64,000 nucleotides of DNA, from contig OY986967.1 in NCBI GenBank assembly GCA_963920575.1, positions 2,401,869 through 2,465,868 of the forward strand, written 5' to 3'. Below the pieces are notes generated by a model. The model worked only from the letters and a program-made list of their open reading frames with translations. It was not told the DNA's origin and did no database searches. Origin of the DNA: Narthecium ossifragum (Eukaryota; Streptophyta; Magnoliopsida; Dioscoreales; Nartheciaceae). A program made the position numbers and the translations under genes. Shown here piece after piece: positions 25,154-35,193 of this stretch (within the stretch, counting starts at the first letter, position 1; each line of letters opens with the position of its first letter).

Positions 25154-25661
25154 GGCGCAGGGTAAAACGTGGAAGGTGAACCTCTCTATGGGAGAGACAA
25201 CCAAACTCTCTATGGGAGAGATAACCAGATTTATATAGAGGAAGAAACCAAAAACCCTATTTTCTTATTCATCAAAACTGACTCTTTACAAACCCTAGGC
25301 CTCCTTTTATAGGTTTAAGGAAAGACCAACTCAACTAAAACATGGACTCAAACCCTAATCCAAGTATTAACCCAGAAATCAATAATAAAAAGAAACCCTA
25401 CTCAAACTAGGAATTTGCCAAAAATAGAAACCGATAAAACTGTCATAAAAGGAAAGTTTTCACTAAAACTGAGATTTAGAGCAAAAGGAGACGGAATTTG
25501 GCGATTCGATGAGCAGTCATGGAGAGATCGAAGATCTCCGATGATAAATGACGGGCTCGTCGACCCGGTCATTTCGACTGGTCATACGCCCCGATCGAAC
25601 ACCCGGATCAAAAGTTACGCCCGTCCGACGGTCGGGGTCGCCCGGGTTTTGTCCTGCATCA
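25154..25661 (-). mobile_element. LTR-like sequence, copy A (inverted relative to copy B)
   Basis: Read on the minus strand, this begins TGATGCAGGAC and ends near TTTACCCTGCGCC. It is homologous along most of its length to 26843-27446 on the plus strand: shared blocks include GATCGGGGCGTATGACCAGTCG, CGGAGATC(GAA/TTC)GATCTCTCCAT and GTTTTAGTG. The TG start and the lack of coding capacity suggest an LTR of an unrecognised retroelement. Confidence 0.5.
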
Positions 25662-25805
25662 ATATACGAATAAGGTTGTATTTGTAAAATATAAAAGAAT
25701 ATAGTACCGTGGGAAAATGGGCTCTCACCTCATTTCATTTCATTGATAGTGTGCTGAATATATACGCATTCATACAAGTTATAGTTCCAAGACTATTGGG
25801 ATTAT

Positions 25806-25940
25806 ACAATATTATGTTTCTATAACAAGGCAATGGTTGGCTGGTGATGGAGGAGATATATCTGCTTCCATAATAAACAAATGCTTGGCTCAAGAGATTG
25901 ATCTCCTTACAATATTATGTTTCTATAATAAGGCAATGAT
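25806..25940. repeat. About 103-bp-spaced direct repeat
   Basis: A 30-bp phrase starting ACAATATTATGTTTC and ending AAGGCAATG occurs at 25806-25835 and again at 25909-25938 with one mismatch. Confidence 0.7.
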
Positions 25941-26224
25941 CGTATACAACATCTCCATTGAAATGATAAAGTATCTAAACACTCCCCATTGCAGACCATA
26001 TGATGAAGAGGTATCTCGTCAGTCTTGGTTTGAGAAGATAGGGAGAAAGAGGCGATAGGGAGGAAGAGATGGTGGAGGGAAAACCTATGTGATGGGTGAT
26101 TATGACGAGGGAGCAATTCTTTAGCGGCAGATTGAACTCAGGCGAGCACCATCGATATGGTTGAGGCCTTCTCATGCTTGTCGTCGACGTATTCTGTTCT
26201 TTTTTAATTAGGCATATCATGTCA

Positions 26225-26430
26225 CATATAGTGATAAAGCATACTTTTTACACGCATATAGTGAAAACCACGCGTGGAAAATCATATATGTGTATGATGT
26301 CAGTCTTTTATGTACGTTTATTAACTACGCACGTGAATTTCTGCGTATAGTTAAAGACGCATTTAATGCGAGCACCGTCTGTATGGCAGGTCTTCTCACG
26401 CACTGACATTCTCACGCACTGACACCACCG
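26225..26430. repeat. Short repeated words of a possible DNA-transposon subterminus
   Basis: Words such as ACGCATATAGT, ACGCACGTGAA, TGCGTATAGTTAAAGACGC and CTCACGCACTGACA (twice, 26394-26424) recur in both orientations. Such arrays are typical near CACTA-type ends. No TIR with a CACTA start was identified, so the class is open. Confidence 0.35.
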
Positions 26431-26443
26431 TACGTGTAGTAAA

Positions 26444-26563
26444 ATGTTGTACGCGAGTTCCAAGGACCGGTTCAAGAGAGAACTTGATGGAATCCAAGTG
26501 GAGTTGCAGGCAACTGATCCCAGTGAGATGAGCATGGATGTCATTAAAGGGAGAGCTCTTTGA
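26444..26563 (+). pseudogene. Stray last exon of an ADF gene
   Basis: This 120-bp stretch encodes the final 39 residues of an actin-depolymerizing factor, from [10 protein letters not shown] to KGRAL, plus a stop. By eye it differs from the last exon of the intact ADF gene at 28423-28573 at about a dozen of 120 positions. Nearly all are silent; the amino acid changes are D to E and I to V. Upstream the similarity decays within about 15 bp, and no exon 2 or 3' flank homology follows. It lies on the opposite strand to the intact gene, between the two LTR-like copies. It is a captured or duplicated fragment, not a working gene. Confidence 0.8.
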
Positions 26564-26842
26564 AGAAGAAGAAGCGAATGTTTATCTTCTCTAAGTATTT
26601 TTTCTTAAGTTTTGAGAATTCGCGCATTGTGTGTAGGGGCTTGGCCCTGTTATGAGGATATCTTTGCTTTTTTACTTTAAAGATAAAGACATATGTGAAT
26701 TTGATTCGTCTATGATTTTGTGTAAATTAACTTGTTCTCTGATAACTTTCATCCCAGGTCATATATAAGAGCAAAGTAATTAAACCAAAATCTATTCTTG
26801 TTATACATATAAACCACCTGTCATGGGCACGTAGTAATAATC

Positions 26843-27446
26843 TGATGTAGGACCAAGTCAAGATCTAGACCTGGTTGGGTCCGATCCGGAGAGACTTCCT
26901 AGGCGTTCAGGTTGTGTGCGAACTCATTCAGTCCGACTCAGATCTCCGTACGACCGTGACCGTTGGATGGGCATAAGTTTCGACCCCGATGTCCGATCGG
27001 GGCGTATGACCAGTCGTTTCGACCAGCTCGACGAGCCCCACAAGATTCATCGGAGATCGAAGATCTCTCCATTACCTGGACCTCCAAAGATCCATATTCC
27101 TTTTCTTTATGGCTTAAAATTTCGTTTTAGTGTAAAGCTTTTCTTTTTAGACAGGTTATCGGTCTTTACTATTTTTAGCATGTCTTTCTATTTCTAGCCG
27201 TTTTCTTCTTTCTTAATTTGGGATTGGTTCATTAGTTATTGGGTTTGAGTTTAATTCCTGATTTGAGTTCATCTGTAAGTTGGTCTCTTCTTATTCTATA
27301 AAATGGGTTTTAGGGTTTGTAATTAGAGAGCTTTTTGATTAGTAAAATCTTTGAGTAGTTTCTCCTCTTTGAGAATTCTGGTGGTCTCTCTCATAAAGAG
27401 GACGGTTGTCTCTCCCGACAAGTGGCTTTCATGTTTACCCTGCGCC
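26843..27446 (+). mobile_element. LTR-like sequence, copy B
   Basis: This begins TGATGTAGGACC and ends at TTTACCCTGCGCC. It is the inverted homologue of 25154-25661, about 100 bp longer because of indels. With copy A it forms a head-to-head pair whose start ends face each other across 1.2 kb. Confidence 0.5.
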
Positions 27447-28422
27447 ATAATCTCAGTACTTAGATAAAGATGCATCTCAAAGTTTTTTGTGTGTGCACTG
27501 AGCATAGAGTTTTTGCTCTAAAACAGAGCTGATCCATGTGTATATAGAGAACAGCTTCGTGTTCTAAAATGCATTCGAAACAAATTGAGTTAAGATAGGT
27601 AATCTCAAGCATGCAAAGACTGGCCATTTTGCTTGCTCTGTACGCAGAATTAAGACCTGACAGCATTGAAGTTAAATTGCTGATCTGAGTAACTCCTGGT
27701 TCATAATTTCATAACATTTTAGTTTTTTTACTGCTACAACAAACCTGTATATGTTCTACCTTTTATCTGTTCCACAGAAGTTTCTAAGAATCACATTTCA
27801 CGGACAGATTCATGAACTGCTCAGCAACTCCCTGATGCATAACTTAGGATTTTATCCACCTTCTTTGAACAAGGTAATGCAGTTTCAGGATCCTATTGAT
27901 GAATGGTTAATCTTGCACGCGTCTGCATCTCCGTCATTCGCTTCCATCTGCACTGAAATTTCTATTTAACTGAAGAAGATGATAACTAACTTGATAGGCA
28001 GTTCTTCAATTCCAAAACTTTGAAGAGATTACATCATTACAGGATACATGGATCTACAAGTAATTCCATCATTTCAATCTGGCTATTCAATATCAATAAT
28101 ACATAAAATTCATTGCAAGCTAAGTGAGATCCTTGATCGATCACGAGCAGTAATGCACATTGAAACCATGATTCATGAAGAAACCATGTAGTCTTATAAG
28201 TACAACACCCCATAAAGGATATCCTAATAATTGCTTATTGTCACTCATTACTTTGATGACATCTTAATTTTGCACAACCAAACAACAAGGATGTGCAAAA
28301 TCTTTACTTAATTACAAGAACCAAACTTTCTAAAACTTCTTTCATTGCTAAAAGAAGTTAAAAAAAACAGCAACATTCGCGGACAATTGTTCTAGATAGA
28401 TCTGTCAGTGTTTAGTGCATGC
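27447..28422. other. 3' flank of ADF gene
   Basis: Nothing coding was recognised. The sequence is AT rich. The part close to 28422 should contain the ADF 3' untranslated region on the minus strand; the reverse complement of 28270-28400 has A/T-rich stretches that could serve as polyadenylation signals, but no single site can be chosen. Confidence 0.4.
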
Positions 28423-29061
28423 TCACAGAGCTCGCCCCTTAATGATATCCATGCTCATCTCACTGGGATCAGTTGCCTGCAAGTCAACCTGAATCCCATC
28501 TAGTTCTCTCTTGAACCGGTCCTTAGAACTCGCGTACAACATCTTACTCCTCACCTTTGATGCATCAGGAGACCTGCAAGCAGACCATTAATTTCCATAT
28601 TAAGCCCATTTATTAGTGTGAAACTTTGAGTTGTATCCTGAATGGATTGGAACATTTGGTATTATATATATACCAAGCAATGAAGAAGATCTTGCTCTTC
28701 TGGCAATTCTCATCGGTGACAAAGTCGAAGTCGAAGACTGCATAGCGGCACTCATCGGCCGGGAAGCAGGCCGTGAAGTCATCGTAGCTCTCGTCCGGCT
28801 GCCCGAGCCTCTCTACTACGACCTGTTGTATCTTCTCCTCAATCTTGAACGTGATGAACCGGAAGCTCCTTTTGGCCTTCAGCTCCAAGAACTTGAGCTT
28901 GCAGTCATCATGAACCGCAATTCCTGATGCCGAGTTTGCCTGTGTATAAGTAATACCATGCAAAAAGAATACATAAGAGATTTCATCATGGCTTTTAAAA
29001 GAAATATATATATCCAGTTTAGTGATGGCATTAATTTATGAGAAGAAGAAGAAATCACCAT
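28423..29061 (-). CDS. Actin-depolymerizing factor (ADF/cofilin)
   Basis: Three exons: 29061-29059 (only the ATG), 28939-28674 and 28573-28423. They give 139 residues, the standard plant ADF length. Splitting the start codon off as its own exon is the classic plant ADF structure. The protein begins [10 protein letters not shown], with the N-terminal serine that is phosphorylated in known ADFs. It carries the [16 protein letters not shown] core and the long actin-binding helix from [20 protein letters not shown], and ends KGRAL. ADFs bind ADP-actin and sever or depolymerise filaments in the cytosol. The gene looks intact; a partial copy of its last exon lies 2 kb away at 26444. Confidence 0.95.
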
Positions 29062-29293
29062 GGTTGGTTTCAAGGAGAGGAGTCTGTCCCTTGAGGAATG
29101 AGAAAGAGAGAGAGGATGGATTGGAGAAGGGGAAATTAAAGTGAGATGATTGGAATAAGCTATGTTTTAGGGTTGTGGATTGAAGAGGAGTAGGGGAAGG
29201 AGAAGAGGAGAGGGTTTTGAGGGAGCCGGTGGTGGAAGAGAGGTGGTAGAATGAAGGGCTCCTACATGCACGGTGCCCATTAAACACTTGCAT
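29036..29293 (-). other. Upstream ORF overlapping ADF exon 1, transit-peptide-like
   Basis: A frame of 85 codons starts at 29293 and overlaps the ADF ATG in another frame. Its product is rich in serine, threonine and hydroxylated clusters and poor in acidic residues until the end, as in plastid transit peptides. Spliced at the ADF exon 1 donor, it would stop soon after. It may be a chance frame in the ADF 5' leader or a remnant first exon of another gene. Confidence 0.25.
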
Positions 29294-29559
29294 GGTGCCA
29301 CGTCTGGAAGATTAATGGGTGTTTTTGACCAAGTCATTGGTTTATGTTGGGAGATCTCTCGGGGATAGCTTTGAATCAAACCCATACGAGCCGGTCTTCC
29401 AAATCGGAACCGGGCCTTCCGGGTCGCTCTCCAAAATCCTAACTAGACTAGTCTCGGAACTCGGTCCCTATAAATTACTCTACGAGATTAATCTCGCGGT
29501 ACTGATTTGTCTCACGTGCTAACGTTACACGTGCCACGATCAATAGTTAAAGTACTGAT

Positions 29560-29860
29560 TTTTTTATCTATCTCATCGATAGTAGGCTACTGATGAGATA
29601 GATGAAGCTATCGGTAGTGGGTTATCGATACATTCAATCGGTAGTCCATTACCGATTGGACAGATGAGGATATCGGTAGTGGGATACCGATACATTCAAT
29701 CGGTAGCAAAGTATCGATTCTTTCATCTATCATATCGGTAATGGGATATCGATACATTCAATTGGTAGCCCCTACTGATAGGATAGACGAAAGAATCGGT
29801 ACTTAGCTATTAATAGAAAAGATGAAAGAATCGGTATTTGACTATCGATAAATGAATATG
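29560..29860. repeat. Array of TATCGGTA/TACCGATA words
   Basis: ATCGGTAGTGGG, GATACATTCAATCGGTAG and ATGAAAGAATCGGTA recur in direct and inverted orientation several times within 300 bp, between the ADF gene and the BEACH pseudogene. This looks like subterminal repeats of a DNA transposon whose ends were not recognised. Confidence 0.55.
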
Positions 29861-30077
29861 CATTACACATATCACATGTTCATGTGCTCGAATCTTTAGG
29901 GCTCTTTTTAATCTCTCTTACATGGATTAACTTAGTCAAACCCAACCTAAAAATTAGCCGCAAACCCCTGCTAAACTCGGTTTGCTCTCTCACCTCCTCG
30001 CCTTCTCCCGCTCTCCCTTCCTCTCTCCTCTCTCTTGGATCCATGGATCTCTCCAACTCCTCCAGATCTCTACCCAG

Positions 30078-30157
30078 GTAACCCTCCTCTCGCCTTTGTT
30101 TACTCACCCAGATCTCTAGATCGCGATCTCATCATCTCCATTTGTTTTTTCTTCCAG
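30078..30157 (+). other. 5' UTR intron of the BEACH-like locus
   Basis: CTACCCAG followed by GTAACC (30078) and TTCTTCCAG ending at 30157 form a well-placed 80-bp GT-AG intron just before the ATG at 30189. An upstream ATG at about 30042 opens only a short frame that stops right after the junction. The preserved leader structure shows this was a genomic copy, not a retroposed cDNA. Confidence 0.5.
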
Positions 30158-30188
30158 CCGGATCTGATACCGAATCGAATCCAATAAC

Positions 30189-32053
30189 ATGGAAGACGAC
30201 GGCCCTAAAGATCCAACCTTTGACACTCCGCCGCCCCCCGGTTCTCCTCCACTCGACGCCAGCCCTGGCGCCAGCTCCATCGCGGAGGACGACCTCTTTG
30301 AGCCCGTCTGCCTCCGTGACCTTGATCACTCGAATGCCGCCTCCGCTGCCGGCGCGGTAGTGGACCCGACGCCGCCCTTCTCACTCCGCTCCTCCTTCTC
30401 TGATGAAATTGGATTGATGCGCTCCTCCGCGGCTGCCGAGGGCGAAATGCTCGGGGATGCCGAGTCATCCAGTAGCCCGCCTGGTAAATGTTTCCGGCCT
30501 TCATTGTCGTCGGTGAGTTATGACTCTTACTCGTCCCCTTTGGCGTCGCCGCGGAAGTCGAGGGCGAAGACTCCCAAGCCTGATATACCTCAAGAATTGG
30601 CTCACCTGGTCGATTCCGCCATCATGGATCGCGCCGAAGAGTGTTGCGGGTTTGAGATCTATTGTGGCGGGAGGGGGGAGTGATGATGTTGGGGATGTTT
30701 CAAGGTCAGTCGTGGACGCCCTTCTTGCAACGATGGGCGGGGTTGATGGTTTGGACGATGGTGGTATTGGGAGTGGAGTGAGTAATCCCCCGAGCGTGAT
30801 GTTTAATTCCCGGGCGGCGGTGGTGGCCAGAGAGTTGATACCTTGGTTGCCGTGGGAGGGGGACACGGAGACCCAGATGTCGCCCAGAACTAGGATGGTT
30901 AAGGGATTGCTCGCTATTCCTAGCGCTTGTACTCGTAATAGAGCCATGTGTACAGCGGTTGGATTGCTGGGGGTTCTTGTTGACTCTGCCGAGAAGGTCT
31001 TTGTTGAGATGAGTCATAGAATTCCATGGGATGGAATGCCATTGTGCAAGTGCATTCAGGTCTTGGCCGGGCATTCTTTGAGCGTCGTCGATCTACATCG
31101 CTGGCTCCGGGCGATCAAGAATATTTTGATGACTGACTGGTCCACGCCATTGATGCTAGCACTGGAGAAGGCCTTGGGGAGCAAGGAAGCCCGAGGTCCT
31201 TCTCCCACGTTCGAGTTTGATGGTGAGAGCTCCGGCTTGCTCGGCCCAGGTGAGAGCAGGTGGCCTTTCTCTAATGGATATGCATTCGCTACATGGATCT
31301 ACATTGAGTCTTTCGCGGATACTTTGAATACCTCAACCGCTGCTGTCGTAGCAGCGGCCAGATCAGGGAAGTCCTCAGCCATGTCAGCTGCGGTAGCAGC
31401 AAGTGCACTCGCTGGAGAAGGAACTACTCACATGCCAAGGCTATTTAGTTTTCTATCCTCTGATAACCATGGTGTTGAAGCCTACTTCCATGGCTAGTTC
31501 TTGGTGGTGGAGACGGGTGGTGGGAAGGGGAAGAAGGCTTCTCTTCATTTCACCTATGCATTCAAGCGGCAATGCTTGTACTTTGTCGGATTGGAACATA
31601 ATTGTAAGCAGGGTTTGATTGGGAAAGCAGAGAGCGAGTTGAAGTTGTATGTTGATGGGAACTTGTATGAGAGTCGCCCATTTGACTTTCCTCGGATCTC
31701 GAAGCCTCTGGCATTTTGCTGCATTGGGACGAACCCACCTCCGAAAATGGCTGGCTTGCAGCGGAGACGGAGGCAGTGCCCCTTGTTTGCTGAGATGGGT
31801 CCAATTTATATTTTCAAGGAGTCCATTGGGCCAGAGAGGATGGCTCGACTGGCTTCTAGGGGAGGAGATACTATTCCGAGTTTTGGAAATGGTGTGGGAT
31901 TGCCATGGTTGGCTACAAACAAACAAGTTAGGAGTCTGGCTGAGGAGAGTTGGATGCTGGATGCCGAGATTGGGGGAAGCTTACACCTACTATATCACCC
32001 TAGTCTGCTGAGTGGCCGATACTGTCCAGATGCCTCGCCTTCCGGTGCAGCAG
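30189..32053 (+). pseudogene. BEACH domain protein C2-like (BCHC2-like), broken N-terminal part
   Basis: The conceptual product follows the N-terminal half of plant BCHC-type BEACH proteins. It has an acidic low-complexity start, then a [16 protein letters not shown] block, then an armadillo/concanavalin-like region with [50 protein letters not shown] and [11 protein letters not shown]. Two lesions break it. A single-base frameshift near 30637 (around GCCGAAGAGTG) moves the frame from the ATG's to a second one. A TAG at 31495-31497 then stands where relatives have glutamine before FLVVE. A donor GTTGGTTGG follows at 32054. None of the roughly 2000 further residues (DUF4704, PH-BEACH, WD40) can be found downstream. 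It is most simply a truncated duplicate pseudogene; two assembly errors plus the nearby gap are a weaker alternative. Confidence 0.75.
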
Positions 32054-32930
32054 GTTGGTTGGTTCTCTGGAGTATTTTGTTGTTTTCTCTTATATTTCTC
32101 ATGGAGGCTTTCAAACCCTGCTTATCTTTTTTCTCCCTTGCTTTATAATTCCCTATGATTTTTTTTGGATCTAGCTAAGATGACAGTTAACCAATTGCGA
32201 CATTGAAGTGCAGAGTTTTCCCTATATCCTTTGTACATTGTAATGACATGGATTTCTGTTGTAGATAACTTAGATTAGTTGTGGTTGTCTACTCTCCTTC
32301 GGATATTGTAGTCTCGTCCTTTACCTCTCTAGTTTCATTGTCACATTAGGGCAATAGTAGCGTGTTAGTTTGGAGTCTTTGGACTAAGGATTGCTGTGTT
32401 GGTCCATGCCTGAATCATGCTGTCTCAAGTCTTGAGAGATCCATTCCAAACAAAAAACCGGCACGACATATGCTATTGGCATGTTAATATTTGGTTTAAA
32501 CATTTAGTTGAATGACTTGTCAGAGGAGAGCATTGCCAGAAACTTTTATTTGTTAGGCAATGACGAAGATGGGCAGGGAACTTTTGAAGTGATTTATTGT
32601 ATCAGAAGGATAATGTGAAAAGGCAGGTAGTAGCAGTAACTGCTCAAAATGTCATTTGGAAACTAGTTTTAGTATGTAGCCCCTAATAATGGAGTGAATT
32701 TCAGCCTTTCTAATAGTAGAAAATCCTTCTAGGTGGCTTTGATGATTCTATTGCTTGTATATCGGTTTAGAGGCAAATGGTGAGGAGATGGTATGTAGGG
32801 TAAGGGATCAATATTCCTTTTTTGGTTTAAGGAGAACACCTGACATTTGTTGCAATAGATGTTGTCATTTATGTTAAATATTCTTCTAGGGTACATGGTT
32901 GGGTCTCTTGACAAGAAATATAAAGATCCA
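32054..32930 (+). other. Non-coding sequence after the BEACH-like exon
   Basis: This is consistent with intron-derived sequence beginning at the donor at 32054. No following BEACH exon, transposon end or RNA was recognised. Confidence 0.4.
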
Positions 32931-32939
32931 AGCATTAAG

Positions 32940-33775
32940 AAGATGCCATAGCCCAAGGAATTCCTTGCCGGTGATACACACCGTTCTAGTCTCCAGCGGC
33001 ACCGGTTTGTATCACTGGTACGCCCTGTGCCGGAGCGGCATGGGACCGGTACGGTGTTAGTCGGAGCAAGAGGAAAAGAGAGGAGTGAAAGAGAAAAGAT
33101 GAGGAGAAGGAGAAGAGGGGAAGAAGGGAGGAGGAGGAGAGGTAGAAGAGGGGAGGAGAAGGAGAGGAGATCCGATGGAGAGGCGCTCGATTTGGGATCG
33201 TCGATTGTTGGCAAAAGGAGAGAGGGAGAGACCATCGGCGAGAGGAGGAGGGGATGAATTTAGGGTTAGATTATTTTATTTATTTTATAACATTAACTTG
33301 CGTTAACGGGTGTGGATAAGGGGTTTGGATAAAGGGTTTTTACTAATGCTTACAGGTTTAAAAAGATAAAAAAAAACTACGAACCCTAATACCTCTCTGC
33401 CACATGCCGATGAGCTCTCTCCTCCTCCGCCGTTGATCTCTCTCCGCCGCCTCCGATTAAGGATCTCCTCCTCTCTTTCCCTCTCTCTTCTCCTCCCCTC
33501 TTCTTCCCAATTCTCTCCTCCCCCCTCCCTCCTCCACCCATCTTATCCTACCTTAGTTTTTTTTCATTTTTTGCACGTACCATCCGACAGCTCCGGTATG
33601 AACCGGACATGAGCCGTGGAGTATCGGCCGAAACTGTAGAGTTTCTGGCACACCCCCGATTCACCCCCAAAGCGGTACCGGGGGGTTTCCATGCCGGGGA
33701 GCCACCGGCTCGGTAAATAACGGCCGGCACACGCAGTGCCGTCCGGTATGGCAATCTTTGCCATAGCCTCTCTAA
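32940..33775. mobile_element. Foldback-like element with long purine/pyrimidine inverted arms
   Basis: The left arm (about 32945-33255) moves from CCGGT-rich sequence into a GGAGAAGGAGAAGAGG-type purine tract. The right arm (about 33400-33770) does the reverse, from a CTCCTCC pyrimidine tract to CCGGTA-rich sequence. The purine tract at 33060-33180 and the pyrimidine tract at 33470-33540 can pair imperfectly. The spacer of about 150 bp is AT rich. The CATAGCC/GGCTATGG words near both ends may be the element termini. Confidence 0.4.
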
Positions 33776-34993
33776 GTGTAGATAACAAGAGAAAGTTGAT
33801 GGAGATTGTGTTATCTTAGGATGTTGATAAACAACTGTTAATTGGATTATATTTAGAGGAGGTCAAACAAAATTTGCAAGAGAGCTTTGAAGATGGTGGA
33901 AGTATGAAATTGGTGGTAAAACTAAGATGATTTACTCTTTGAACCATCAGAAAACATGAGTCAATGCTTTCCTCACACGGAACTTGTCTATTTGTCAGTC
34001 ACTTCTTTGTTTTATTAAAGAACAAACAAATGCTACTCGCTTTTCTTTGTTTTCAAGGAGAGTAGTGCTTATCGGAAAGGTATTTAACTTCAACATCGTC
34101 CCTCTTAACGATAGTGTTATTGGAAGGGTGGCAATAATCTAGAGAAGGAAAAACCTGCAAAGTATGTGAGGATTGATATGCATGTGCTTGAGCATAGGCC
34201 AAAAATTTCCTTTTGGTTCCTTTAAACAATCTTCGTTCAAGTCTCTTGTTGAATGCGTAACTTCTTCTGATCATTATTAGCGGAACTTATCTCTCCAGAT
34301 CAAACCTTCATTAGAGGTGATTGAATTCTAGAAGATGTTCTTTTTATACGGATTGCTCTGTTTAGATACATGCATTGTGGATATTATCCCCTTTAGGCCT
34401 AAAGCAATATGGGAAAGCTTAATATTATTTCCAAGATAAGATATCATTTGGAGCAAACAATTTGAGAATGTACTTTAGTATAGATGCAGAGATTCATGTG
34501 TTTTGGGTTGTCATGCAAGGCATGCATGGGACTTTAAGATTCCCAGTCCCCAAACTGCTCATTTATGCTATTACTCACCTCCTTCCTCAAGGAAAAAAGA
34601 TGTTAAGTGATCTAGTAGATGGGATGTTTAAGGTAATGACTGCAAATTTACCCATTTTAATCAGGGTTTGGAACTAAGCATTCGTACATGGCAGAGAGAG
34701 TATCAGCGATTCAGCATTGATATCAAGTGCTTTAAAAAATAAGCTTTCTTCCCATTCTATGTTGTTATGTACTGATAATTTAATTGACAACTATTTAGTA
34801 GCATTTATGTGTAGCCTCAAGGTTCAGTTTTCCCTACCTTAGTCGGGGCAATTGATTCTCGTGTGATTTTTATTTTTGTCTTTTCTTTTTGGATTAATTG
34901 CTACTTTTAAAGGTTGCATTATTCGCAGGCATCTGCATTCTCTACTTAATTGCTTCAATATAGTAATTGCTCATTTGGTCCCATAGCTTGAAT
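33776..34993. other. Intergenic sequence left of the gap
   Basis: No gene, RNA or clear repeat was recognised. Frames of 73 codons or fewer show no family resemblance. Confidence 0.4.
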
Positions 34994-35193
34994 NNNNNNN
35001 NNNNNNNNNNNNNNNNNNNNNNNNNNNNNNNNNNNNNNNNNNNNNNNNNNNNNNNNNNNNNNNNNNNNNNNNNNNNNNNNNNNNNNNNNNNNNNNNNNNN
35101 NNNNNNNNNNNNNNNNNNNNNNNNNNNNNNNNNNNNNNNNNNNNNNNNNNNNNNNNNNNNNNNNNNNNNNNNNNNNNNNNNNNNNNNNNNNNN
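34994..35193. other. Assembly gap (200 N)
   Basis: Exactly 200 undetermined bases. The round number suggests a placeholder, so the true distance and even the adjacency of the two sides are uncertain. Confidence 0.98.

Noticed and set aside
30501..30947. 148-codon frame on the minus strand
   Set aside because: Antisense to the BEACH-like pseudogene exon; no family resemblance.
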